Source of the DNA: Carya illinoinensis
Lineage: Eukaryota > Streptophyta > Magnoliopsida > Fagales > Juglandaceae
Assembly (NCBI RefSeq): GCF_018687715.1
Contig: NC_056762.1
Location: 23,647,864 to 23,711,863, forward strand
Reading direction: 5' to 3'
Length of the DNA stretch: 64,000 bases
Shown one piece after another: positions 1 through 9,955 of the stretch (position 1 is its first letter; each line of letters opens with the position of its first letter). The notes beneath the pieces were generated by a model. That model saw only the letters and a program-made list of their open reading frames with translations, was not told where the DNA came from and searched no databases. Made by a program: the position numbers and the translations under genes.

Positions 1-983
1 AGTGTATTTTACACTGTAGCCGTGGGTAATAAATTACCCACTTTCAAATGGGGACAAACCAAGACACAAAATTGATAGGGAATGGTCTAGGGATGTTTAT
101 GAAGCTAATGGAAGTGAGCTTTGGCCGTGGGTGGCTGCGCACGGTGGCAGATCGGTCACTTGAAGCTAATTTCGGCCTTAGAGAGTAATGGAGAGTGAGG
201 GCTATACATGACTCCGTTGGTCATGAAATTTCTTGGGGAAGGTCATGGTGATGAGAGGAAGAAGATGGTGGTGGTGAAACACCATGGGTGGCCGTATACG
301 GCGGCGTACGGTGGTGCAACCGAAACTTTAGCTATGGAGACCCATCGGAGAAAAAGAGAGAGTTAGGGGAAAAGAAAGACATTGGGAGGAAGCCCTTGAT
401 GTGGTGAATCCAATGGTGGCGCTTGGTGGTTGATTTGGCCGTGTATGGTGGCTCAAAGAGGAGAAAAATGCTTGAAGACCCATTTGTTTGGAGGAGAAAA
501 GAGAGAGAGTGGGTGGCCAGCGTAGCACACCACTGGTGCAGTAGGGCTCACTGGTGTGGGAGGGACATGCTGGAGGTGGAGGTGGGTCACGGTGGCTGGA
601 GGTGGCGCCGGCTGGGAGCTTGGACCAAACGGTTGAGGGAGAGGGAGGCCATGCGAGCGGGAGAGAAGGAAGAAAGAAGAAAGAAAAAGAAGAAAAAAGA
701 AAAGAAAGAAAGGAAAAACAAAAGGAAAAAGAGAAAAAGAAAAAGAGAAAAGAAAAAGAAAAGATGAGGAAAAGAAATGAGATCCAATCTTCACCTCCGG
801 ATTCCAAAAACTGATCCGATGAAAACAAATATAAAAACCATAATACGACTAAAATAAATTAAACACCACATCAAACTAAAATAAAACCAATTAAAGTACA
901 ATAATTTAAAATAAAAGAACTAATATATTAATTAAATTAAAATACTCCTTCAATGAAAATACATGTAAAAACAGGGTGTCACA
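1..983 (-). mobile_element. Gypsy LTR fragment, family A, cut by window edge
   Basis: This is the start-proximal half of a Ty3/gypsy LTR read on the minus strand. The LTR would begin at 983 with TGTGACACCC, and the segment runs off the left edge of the window. It matches, in inverse orientation, the LTRs at 41306-42885 and 46457-48374 and the solo LTR at 6832-8794; the stretch around 1-130 (grouping 'ccgtgggtaataaattaccc' with 'ggggacaaaccaag') is the easiest anchor. A purine-only tract at about 655-770 sits where the other copies carry the same tract. Open frames across that tract (Lys/Glu or Phe/Ser rich) are compositional and are not genes. Whether an internal region follows outside the window cannot be seen. 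Confidence 0.85.
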
Positions 984-1965
984 CCATCTCTTAAACAGAA
1001 TAATACCGAAGCATTTAGTCCATTTTCTGGTAAGTGGTTTTACAGCCACTTGTACCAATCTCATATGTATGTATAAAGGAATATTTCTGCTCCTTATGAT
1101 GTTTAATGGCCTCTTTTGTTAATAATTGTAATGATTCATAATCATTATTTAGACTAATAGTTTTCTCTATTGTTTTAACTGTATAATTAGTAAGAAATGA
1201 TAATTTAGAGGAAACAGTTGATTGTTTATATATTTGATTTTTAGGTACATTAGGAATTGTCCAGTCTTGTAAATTTCTTTATATGTCTATTATGCTATAA
1301 TCTTCTTGGTTTATATTATCAATTTCTATAGGTGTATTGGTAGTAGATGTTTCAGGTTTGAATAAAGGATTCATTGAAATATGATTTTTATGCAAATATC
1401 TCCTATATAAAAGAGAAACAAGTAGAATAATATATTGAGGGAACACCATCGGGACCACCCTTAAAGCCTTCTTGTCATAGACGGGCTGACCAACGAATTT
1501 TCATAGCTTACCAGCACAAGATTCTAAATATACTCTATTTCCTTTTATGTCGTTTGTCGTTGTTAAAAATTTGTATCAATGAATTTTTACTCCCTTTTTT
1601 AAAGCAAAAATACTCAGGTGATTTCTAACACTTTTAATTTCTGATCTTGTAATTTTCTAATTCTTCTATTGTAGCTTGTCTATTTTGATATACATGGTAT
1701 CTTTCCATCATTAAGCAATAATATAATTTCATTAATAATTGTTTTTTTAAGACACTTTATCCTTTCTATTAAAGTATTTAATTCAAGTCTTAGATTCTAT
1801 TCTAAACAATTTAATTCGTAACGATTACGAAAAATAATATTATGAGCATAATAATTTATCATGAAATTAAACATAAACAAAATAAACTAACGATAAAATA
1901 AAAATAACAATAAGATATAATATACCAATATAATAACCAATAGCTCTATGATACCAACTATGTTT
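984..1965 (-). pseudogene. Endogenous pararetrovirus (Caulimoviridae) fragment with movement-protein remnant
   Basis: On the minus strand, about 1000-1100 encodes a degraded peptide containing GLVQVAVKPLTRK-like residues (seen here as LVQVAVKPLTRK), which resembles the conserved core of caulimovirid 30K-type movement proteins. Just upstream in the same strand is an AT-rich, partly open stretch. At about 1943-1956 lies a tRNA-Met-like primer site with two extra bases. The coding trace has at least one frameshift near 1050-1070 and an in-frame stop near 1280, and it is cut at 983 by the family A LTR, so it is a dead fragment. The movement-protein call rests on one motif recognised by eye. A copia-type leader is the main alternative for the primer-site part. 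Confidence 0.5.
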
Positions 1966-2112
1966 ACCATAGTCTAGTACTATATACTATACTATATATA
2001 GTCTAGTATATATTATATAATTTATTATATAGTTAATATGTTAATATTATATAGTTAGTATACTATATATATTATTATATATATATATATAGTATATTAA
2101 CTATAGTATATA
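1966..2112. repeat. TA-rich low-complexity tract
   Basis: Runs of alternating TATA and TAGTATA motifs, including a clean TA run around 2075-2092. It lies between the pararetrovirus fragment and the 3' end of the LINE fragment. Confidence 0.9.
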
Positions 2113-3430
2113 GTCCATGTGTTGACCCATCACACCGTACTTTGCAAGCCTATTTGCAACTTTATTACCTTCTCTAAAAATATGTTGCATGGAGCAAACC
2201 ATCAAATCCATAAGGACACTAATTTCCTCCCAAAAGTCTTCTAGATACTATATCCCACATCTCCCTTTATTTCACCACGACACTACCACTGGAGAGTTGA
2301 GTTCAATCCATTTGTATTAAGCTTGAACCAACTTTGATTGGGCTTTTTCCAAGCCACCAACTTAGGACTTTGCCTTGATAGAACTAAAGGCGGAATAGAC
2401 CAAGATTGTAAAGCCTGAGAATCATGTCTAGAACATTTAGAAACCTTGTGAATGTCATGATAGACCAAACTAATCTAATGTTGAATAGATTGCCAAACCA
2501 CACTGAAGGTCTCTAGCCTACCCTCCATGCGAGCGACCCATCTTCGATGCCAAGGACAGCAAGAGAGAAAAGAAGGAAGAAGCCCCACAATAATCCCCAC
2601 TTGAGAAGTAGAGGACACCCATCAAAACCATGTAGCCATTGTCTCCTTCCAAGTGCCGCCAAGAGGTAATCCAAAAATAGCACCATAGTAGTGCCACACC
2701 CAAGCAGCAAAATCCCCTTTAAATAGCACAAGATGTTGATCTTCATAATTACCCTCATCTCAACAGTCACACCTAGAAACAATCGGGACACCAATTCGAC
2801 CAAGACAATCTTCAACACTTAAAGCATTATTCCAAGCCTTCCATATAGGATTCGAGACCTTAAGAGGAATCAGCTTATGCCACATCGAAGTATGCCTTGC
2901 CATAGTGGAACCTTTTATATGAATATAGTTCCAAGCTGGTTTAGTAGAAAAACAACCACTATCATGTTTCATCCAAATCAACACATCCGAGCCCTCCAGA
3001 TAAACAACTAAGAATCAAGAATATCATCCACATTGTCATGCCCCACTAAACGAGCCGACAAATCCACATCCCACGAATTTGACAGTTTACAATCCAAAAC
3101 TCTAATCATAGGTCAGCCCATAATCAGATAATCATTAACTAAAGGTCCCCCATCTCGCCATCAATCATACCAAAAGAAAAGTTTACCATTTATCATTTTT
3201 AGAGCTCCATGCCAGACTTGTCTTGGGAAAACTCAAATTAAAAAGATTTTGAACTTGTCTTGCAAAATAGCTCTTGCCATGGTGTATTCTCCATATTGAT
3301 TTACATGCAAGGGTCTTTGTTTTTCCTTTTAAGTTGTGACAGCATTAAAAATTGTGGTGGGTTTGAGCCATTGACAGAACATTGTGGCCTAAGCCGAATT
3401 AATAAAAACTTGAACAAAAATCATCTCCAT
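2110..3430 (-). mobile_element. L1-type LINE fragment, 3' end of ORF2
   Basis: The minus strand encodes decayed C-terminal parts of a plant LINE ORF2. About 2700-3000 carries the zinc-binding region typical of plant non-LTR reverse transcriptases (FSTKPAWNYIH..., then SNPIWKAWNNALSVEDCLGRIG). About 2120-2370 carries an RNase H-like tail, starting with WKKPNQSWFKLNTNG and ending with the usual RLAKYG-type motif near 2130. Several stops and frameshifts separate these pieces. The reverse transcriptase core is absent. The 3' end runs into the TA-rich tract, so no poly(A) tail or target duplication can be called. Confidence 0.8.
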
Positions 3431-4437
3431 TAGATTATGTATAAAAAAATGATTTATTTTACATTTATTCTATATTAATTTGTTAGATTTAGCTTCTATT
3501 ATCTATCTAATCTGAAAATACTTTATTGTCTCTTTCTCTCTTCTCATTTCATTCTTTATTATTTTACACCCTTTGTCTATTTTGTTTTCAGCCCTCTCTC
3601 TTTGTTTTGCATGTCTTTGAAGTTTCTTTGGTTTCATTGTTAAGAAAGACTCTGGATTGTATTGTTTTGGTGTCATTTTTCTTTGATATCATATTTTTGC
3701 AAAATTCTACTGATGCACTAAATTTTGCAGATGGAATTATGCATAATTATAGCCTTGTGGGATATAGAACTAAAATTATACAGATGGGTGACACAAATTC
3801 GGTTCTAAACATACTAATACTTCATAATGAATATGGAAAAGCCAATCACTAGTAATGAACTTGATATTGAGTCCTTCAAAAGTTCTGGCAATACTACATT
3901 CCCTAAGTTCGCACTAAGCTTGGTTGATTAATTATATATCTCTATAAATTAGATAAGTTATGAAGTACAACCAAGAATATACAAATGGTGAATATCATAG
4001 TTTGGTTGTTGATAAATTGTGCTAATATCATAGTTTTGCAAAATGCAGCTCAACCACGATCCAACCAAAGGAAGAGTTTAGTTGTCGAGCTTTTTAATTC
4101 CACAAGAAGATATATTGTGCTATATAGGCATGAGATGGTTGTGATAGAATTGTGCTCTAATTAGTTTACTTTTTGTGTTTCATGTATAATTTCCACTAGG
4201 CTTTGTCACTGCAAAATAAGGCCAATAGGGAACTCTTGTGAACTAAACATACAGCTAGTAGGAAATCTTTTGCAAGACTATTAGAAGAAAAGGTAACAAA
4301 TGTGATGTTGGTTTTCAAGTTATGGAAGTTCTTAACACTCCATGTTTACGCAATTTCTAATCTTTGTGTACATGCTTTTGAAGTGTGCATGTTGAATGAT
4401 TTGCTTCGCATGATGCAACGTTAGAGTGTGCACAATT
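3431..4437. other. Unassigned AT-rich interval
   Basis: No gene or known repeat was recognised. The plus strand has a 108-codon open frame at 3526-3852 that starts in a pyrimidine-rich stretch and shows no domain I recognise; splice-like pyrimidine tracts occur near 3520-3590 and 3680-3730, so a decayed transposon gene is possible but unsupported. Confidence 0.4.
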
Positions 4438-5091
4438 TGGTTGATTTCTTTAAGAAGTCACGTTGGATAAAAAGAAGAACAAATTTGTAATGGCTAAGAC
4501 TGATGATATGTAAAATAAAATTTTGTTTAGGTGGCATGATCTCACACCTTGATTTCCTTCACAAATCCATCTAATTGTTCCTCTTTACGCCAAGTGTCTA
4601 ATACTGTTCACTATGTGTGGCTAAGATTTTGCCAAGTGTCCAAATAAAACTTTTTTAACCTAATTTGGACATTTCACAATGTGATTTTAAAAACACTACA
4701 CTTAGTACGCTTATCGAGATTACTATTCACTCCAAAAAGTGTGTAATAAACTTAGTACTGAAAAATTCTAGATATTCATATTAACTTACAGTGAAAATCA
4801 TTTTCTAAAACTCAAACCTGAAGTGCCCCTAAATTAGGAAGATGAGTTATTGCGCCATAAAATCCTAAATAATCCGCTAAGTTTACTAGTGCAGACCATA
4901 ACATATTCTGACACTTCTAACTGCCTCAAATAATTAAAATCATAATTCTGTCACTATAGTAAGTAATAATACTGATTATATTGACAGACTAAAACCTATA
5001 CGATTGGTCGATTTGTTAAAACTTATGAGGTTTTCATGAGCTTCTTAAAATCTATAGAAATTCCACCATTGAATTTCTAACGGGCTGTTAC
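4438..5091 (-). mobile_element. Gypsy LTR fragment, family B (contains an empty LINE site)
   Basis: Read on the minus strand, this segment begins at 5091 with TGTAACAGCCC and matches the first part of the long LTR at 36116-36497 and its continuation at 49186-49390. Landmarks shared by both copies are the 'ttttagtctgtcaa' stretch, 'taaatttaggg'-like middle part and the 'gtgtgagatcatgccacct' stretch. The match ends near 4438. Because this copy lacks the LINE present in the other copy, positions 4717-4728 show the unoccupied target site. Confidence 0.85.
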
Positions 5092-5466
5092 ATTTGTGAT
5101 GGTGGTAATTAATGCAAAATCATAAATTATTGCAACCATAAAATAAGCTTAGAAGTAAAATTTTTTTCGACATTTATCTAAGTATTTGCGTCATGAACAA
5201 AATGTCGTAAATGTTTTTTTGTTTTTTGCTTTCACCATCGGCCAATGCTTTACGTCAATGGAAACCAATAATTGTATCATGGATATTTGGACACAAACGT
5301 TAATTTTTTGCGACATTAACACGTTTAGATGCTTTAAATGTTTTGAGAGTCATTAATAGCGTTCATGTTGCGTCGATCAAATTTGGACAAGAATTGATAT
5401 ATGTGACATTTAGTAGCTTTTTGCGTCTATCTTTTTAGATGCAAAAATCCATATATGTTGTAGTGT
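5092..5466. mobile_element. CACTA-like transposon end
   Basis: The segment contains several copies of short motifs such as 'gacattt' and 'ttgcgtc' in both directions, and it ends at 5466 with TTGTAGTG, the inverse of CACTACAA. This arrangement of subterminal motifs before a CACTA terminus is typical of CACTA (En/Spm) elements. No transposase and no opposite terminus was found nearby. The next base starts gypsy gag sequence, so the element seems to have inserted into that gag. Confidence 0.45.
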
Positions 5467-6088
5467 CCCATCCTAGCTTCAAGTACAGACATTTTACAAT
5501 GGTTTGGGACCCACAAATCAAGCTATGGCTGATGCGGCCGTGGGAGGAGCTTTGATGAGTAAGACTCATGAGGTCGTATATGAACCTCTAGAAGAGTTAG
5601 CGTCTAACAACTATCAGTGGGCAATAGAGAGAGCAATGCTAAGGAAGGTAGCTAGCGTCTTTGAACTTGATTATCACAACAACTAGGAAAGATGAACGTC
5701 AATGCTATTCAAACTAATGTTTGTGATCATTGCTCAGGAAATCATTCGAGTATTGACTGCTAAGTGGGAAATCCTTTTGCTTAACCGAGTGCTGAGCAAG
5801 AAAATTACGTGTCAAATTTCCAACCTCAAAACAATCCATATGCAAACATGTACAATCTCAGATGGAGAAATCACCCAAAATTTTAATGGAGTAACAATCA
5901 AGGGCTGGCAAGACCACCTCAACAGTTTCCACAACAAGAGAAGAAGCTGGCGAGACCACCTCCTGATCATGCTATCCTTTACCAAATCAATTTGTAAACA
6001 AAAGACCATTGACTTGCCATATGGTAAGTGTATAAAAAGCAGAAAGAGAGAGAAAGTAATTCAATTTGATCCAATAGTTTCTTCTTAA
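5467..6088 (+). pseudogene. Gypsy gag fragment (Athila-like)
   Basis: The first frame (about 5478-5686) begins with residues like TFYNGLGPTNQ and continues GALMSKTHEVVYEPLEEL, a pattern typical of the C-terminal half of Athila/Tat-branch gag. After a stop at 5684-5686, shifted frames carry a CxxC zinc-knuckle remnant near 5725-5755 and an Asn/Pro-rich tail near 5810-5960. Stops and frameshifts make it non-functional. The 5' side abuts a CACTA-like end and no pol follows, so only a gag piece survives. It is on the opposite strand to the neighbouring LINE and LTR fragments. Confidence 0.7.
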
Positions 6089-6700
6089 GCAATTACAACT
6101 ATATTAACTTTACAAAAAAAGGCTCACAAGGGGGTCTAATAGGGGCCTCAATAGAACCCTTAACCAATGTAGCAAAATAGTTGGGCATATAGCTCAAAAT
6201 AAAATTTTGAAACATAGGCCAAATGATCAAATCAATAAAACTTCTCAAAAGAGGTAGAAGATGATACTGCTGGAGGAGGCTATAGACAAGGTATACTGGG
6301 ACATTGTCCACAAACTTCCACATTGTCCATAAGAACAACACTGCAAACTATAATCATTTCTCATATTAGGTATAGCCACATTGTCCACAAACTTCCACAA
6401 GTTCTTGCAACCAAAAAAATAGAATACAATAAATGAACATAGAGAAAAAAAGAAAAGGAAATGAAAAATGAGGCCAAGAAATGCTTTATAGCTACTGTGG
6501 CAGCAATAATTCCATAACCCAGTAGTGCAAACTAATTGTTTTTTTACACTAGAGTCCAACAAAGTCTAGCCCAGAATATATGCTGACTTGCATACATATC
6601 AACTAGGGTGTACTTTTACATATACATATGCTTGCATATATAATGGGTGTGTGTGCGCGCATTGAAGTGACAGGAGAAGCTAGTTTTTTTATATCATGTG
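6089..6700. other. Unassigned interval with a short direct repeat
   Basis: No gene was recognised. The phrase 'cattgtccacaaacttccac' occurs twice (about 6302 and 6378) within 80 bases, and a short TG/CG run occurs at about 6645-6660. Open frames here are short and have no recognisable domain. Confidence 0.5.
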
Positions 6701-6706
6701 ACATAC

Positions 6707-6793
6707 TTCATAACAAACTTCATAGCCATAATGCTGAACCCTTCTTTTGGCAAGACTTTTCCAAGGCCTAGCATCAATGGCTGCAAGCAATTC
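6707..6793 (-). pseudogene. AlkB-homolog-8-like exon (isolated)
   Basis: On the minus strand an 87-base, in-phase segment is bounded by a good acceptor (pyrimidine run ending in AG at 6795-6794) and a GTATGT donor at 6706-6701. It encodes 29 residues: ELLAAIDARPWKSLAKRRVQ followed by HYGYEVCYE. This resembles the start of the 2-oxoglutarate/Fe(II) oxygenase region of plant ALKBH8-like proteins, which hydroxylate or help modify wobble uridines in tRNA. The upstream intron holds the solo LTR at 6832-8794. I could not find preceding or following exons of the family within the window, so this is most likely an orphan exon from a broken or translocated copy. A real gene with very long introns is the alternative. 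Confidence 0.5.
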
Positions 6794-6826
6794 CTGAAAA
6801 ACAAAGAAATGTAACATAAAGTGTGA

Positions 6827-6831
6827 CGCCC
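6827..6831. repeat. Target site duplication TAAAG (left)
   Basis: TAAAG here is repeated at 8795-8799, directly flanking the LTR at 6832-8794. The 5-bp size fits LTR-retrotransposon integration. Confidence 0.9.
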
Positions 6832-8794
6832 CCAAATCCCCACGCACGGACACGGGGAAATCGAGACGTCCGGATGGTGACAACCTGGGTCACCACCCTA
6901 TCGACGAGTGCCAAGTGTGTGCAAAAGCAACAAATGTGCACGAAGAAACACGCAGCGGATAACGAAAGTCATATAGCTAAGTACCAGAATTTTTCTTAAC
7001 GTAATACAAGCTGTTTAAAACATACATAAAATATTACAAAACACTCCCATAGTTTTAAAACCAAATATAAAGCATAACATCAGCAACCCGGCGGAGCCGC
7101 ATCCTCGGGCTCAGCCTCCTCCTCCTCATCCTCAAAACCTGCACCAAAAGCTACGGAACCAAAAATGGTACCGCAGGTAAGTAAAACCCAAACACTACCA
7201 GATAAAAAGACATAGAACTCAAACAAAATGCATGAAGCATGCCCGATGCACAAAACCCATAAAACATGATTTTTCCACACATGCCAAAAATCCCATTTGG
7301 TCCAAAAACACATATTTTCCAAAACCACGCCAAAAGTCACATTTGGCCTCTATAACCGTCTCAAACCAAAAACCATATTTATCTGTATGCACCATGACCT
7401 CCCCTAGGGGTCATCCGCACACCCTGGCTCCAGTGCCACACCGCAGAGTACCACTACGCATGTGACACCTAACGAGCGATGCCCAGTTCCACGCCCCACG
7501 TGTTCGTAGCCAAGCATCCTCTAGCCCTCACCAGCGAAGGGCCACGGAGTCGGTGCGTAGGGCGATGCCCGGTTCCGCGCCCGGCGCGTTCGTAGCCAAG
7601 CAACCCCTAGCCCCCACTCCTGTCGTCGCCCAGCGACAACTCAGGGGACATCACTCAGTTTATTTTGCTCCCAAGTGACCAGAGGAGCTCCACCGGGATA
7701 ATACCCCATCCCGACTTGGGGTCGTGATACACACGCACCCGTAAGTCCACTTACACCAATAAACAGGCTTTTCACAGTTAAACAAAAACACACGTGCATG
7801 CATCATGTAATGCCATATCAATGCACAAAAATAAACAACCAACATATATCAAATAAACAAGCAACTCCGTCCTCCATCCATCCGATCCCCGAACTCCTCG
7901 GACTCAGTCCGGAATCAACCAACCGACAGATAAAATAATTGAATGAGCAATATATTTTTAAATCTAAAAGTGGGTTTGGAAAATACTTACAGCGCTATAC
8001 GGTAATTTTAGAAAACACTCGGCGTTGCAAACGGCGGAGAAAAAGCAACGTTACAGTGAAAAATCACTGTGGCCGTGGGTTGTGAAATACCCACTTTTGA
8101 ACGGGGACAAACCAAGGCTTGGGATTGATAGGGAATGGTCTATGGATGATTGTGAAGCTATTGGAAGTGGTGGGTGACCGTGGGTGGCGGCGAAAACGCC
8201 GGAGAGAGGCCGGATTTCTCAAAAAGGAAAGCTAGCTCGTGGGAGCTGTTCCGGTGGTCGTTGGAGGCCGAAAATAGGTGGGTTAGGACGGCAAGGGACC
8301 GGTGATGAAGTGGTGAAGAAATGGTGGCCGGAGGTGGAGCGACGGCGGCGGATCGGAGCAAAACCCGTGCGGGCTTTAAAGGGATTTTCCGGCCAAACGG
8401 CCGACCGGATGGGGGTGGGAATTGGTGGGAAGGTGCGCCGGAGGGAGGGGAGTCGAACGGTGGCGGCGGTGAGCAGCACGGTGGCCGGACGGCGGCAGGT
8501 CGAGGGGTTGAAGGGCTCCAGCGTGAGAGAGGAGGAGAGAGAGAGGGAAAAGGAAAAAAAAAGGAAAAGAGGTGTAGGGAAAGAAGATGAGGTCTAATCC
8601 TCATTCCGGGAAAACAACACTAAACCGCCGCAAAGAGATTAAAAACTGTAAACAACTAAAAGAAATAAAACACAACATCAATTAAATTAAAAACTAATTT
8701 TAAAACGCAATAAATTAAAATAAATAAGCTAATATATTAATTCAAATAAAAATAACCATTTCAGCGAAAATACAAGCGAAAGCGGGTCATCACA
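6832..8794 (-). mobile_element. Solo LTR, gypsy family A
   Basis: This 1963-bp LTR is read on the minus strand, from TGATGACCCGC at 8794 to GGGGGCGTCACA at 6832. It matches the LTRs at 41306-42885 and 46457-48374 in inverse orientation over their whole length. The perfect 5-bp target duplication TAAAG and the absence of an internal region show that unequal recombination between two LTRs removed the rest. It lies in the intron upstream of the AlkB-like exon. The purine tract at about 8520-8590 and an acidic peptide frame at about 7085-7140 are shared with the other copies. Confidence 0.92.
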
Positions 8795-8799
8795 TAAAG

Positions 8800-9225
8800 A
8801 CTATAGTGAAAGCCAAAAACTTTCATGCAACATTTACTCACAATGGATACTGCGGCTTGTGTACGATAAAAGATAATGAGTTCCATTGAGCCATTGATGA
8901 TCTACTTGCACACTAATGAACTCAATACTAGTATACCTATAAAAGGCCCCCGATAAATACACAATGCTCTTATAAAAATGATGAAAATCATGAAATTTCA
9001 GAAGGGTGCAAGACTCTACAGTCACTGCTGAAGGCTCTCGCTAGTGCATTTCATATATATATATATATATATATTACTTTTTCTTCACATGCATTTTTCA
9101 AATACTTTTAAATATTTTTAAAAAAATTCAAAACTTCATTAAAAAATATTTCTTTAATCATTAAATAAAAAAATTAAAAAAAATCTCAGTGGGAAGACTA
9201 GCACTTTCCTTTCTAGATTATATGT
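8800..9225. other. Unassigned interval with TA dinucleotide run
   Basis: No gene recognised. Before the solo LTR arrived this stretch was contiguous with 6688-6826, so on the minus strand it is upstream of the AlkB-like exon, but none of its frames shows that protein family. A TA run lies at about 9053-9074. Confidence 0.5.
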
Positions 9226-9955
9226 TAAAGAATTAATCTTGATTGTACTTGTGTAGTATCTATTTCAAAACTATATTGAAATCAGAGATAGGTGATTCTA
9301 CAATGAATTTTACATCAATTATTTCTGGCTTTGATTCCTCCAATATGGAAGTGCTTTGAGTTATTTTTGCACACATACAACCAAAATAGGGAAAAGTGAC
9401 GTCTCAAAGAAGGATTTTTGTCTGATGCTTAATTTTTTGTTTTGATAAAAAAAAAAATTATTTATAAGTCGGTGTAAATTAGTACACACACTTAAAAATA
9501 CATACAATATCTATATGAAGAGCAAAACCCAGAATCCAAAGGAAAGAGTTATAAGGACAATTATTTGTAACTTACTCCATATATTATTCATACTCGTGAT
9601 ATCTAATCACTAACCCCAAAGTACAACATTAACTTGGCCTATTATTTATATTGCAACATGACCAAGAACACTCTGCTCACAAAGCTTACAATACAATACA
9701 ATACCCTAGTAACTAGAGACAAACTAATAATCAATTACATAGTAACCCATGCAATGATCATACTTCTTTCTAATAAAGCAGCAAAATATTATTAAAATTG
9801 AAAGAGATTTCTAATTAATTTAGACTTGAATGTTTGAGTCATAAGCAACACCAGATTTCCACAAAGCAGGCAGATCATTTTTGGATTCCACCCAACCATT
9901 GCCACCCACTTGAAACCTTATTTTTATTGGACCACTTGGTACTTGATTAGACATC
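9226..9955 (-). repeat. Partial duplicate of EXLB last exon and 3' flank
   Basis: This segment repeats 11803-12713 with scattered substitutions and a few indels. The part at about 9830-9955 is the 3' half of the last EXLB exon, still encoding SNQVPSG then KIRFQVG, WVESKNDLPALWKSGVAYDS, with small changes. At 9955 the similarity stops inside the exon and LINE sequence begins. It lacks the other exons, so it cannot encode an expansin-like protein. Confidence 0.9.

Noticed and set aside
423..814. Overlapping long frames rich in Lys/Glu/Arg or Phe/Ser
   Set aside because: They arise from the purine tract in an LTR; the same composition recurs in the other LTR copies with no conserved protein.
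3526..3852. 108-codon hydrophobic frame as a possible small membrane protein
   Set aside because: It starts in a pyrimidine-rich stretch, shows no family resemblance, and lies between degraded transposons.
8158..8604. 148-codon Pro/Ser-rich frame and its opposite-strand partners
   Set aside because: It lies in the leader part of the solo LTR; equivalent frames occur in the LTRs at 41250-41770 and 46647-47186 with no conserved protein.
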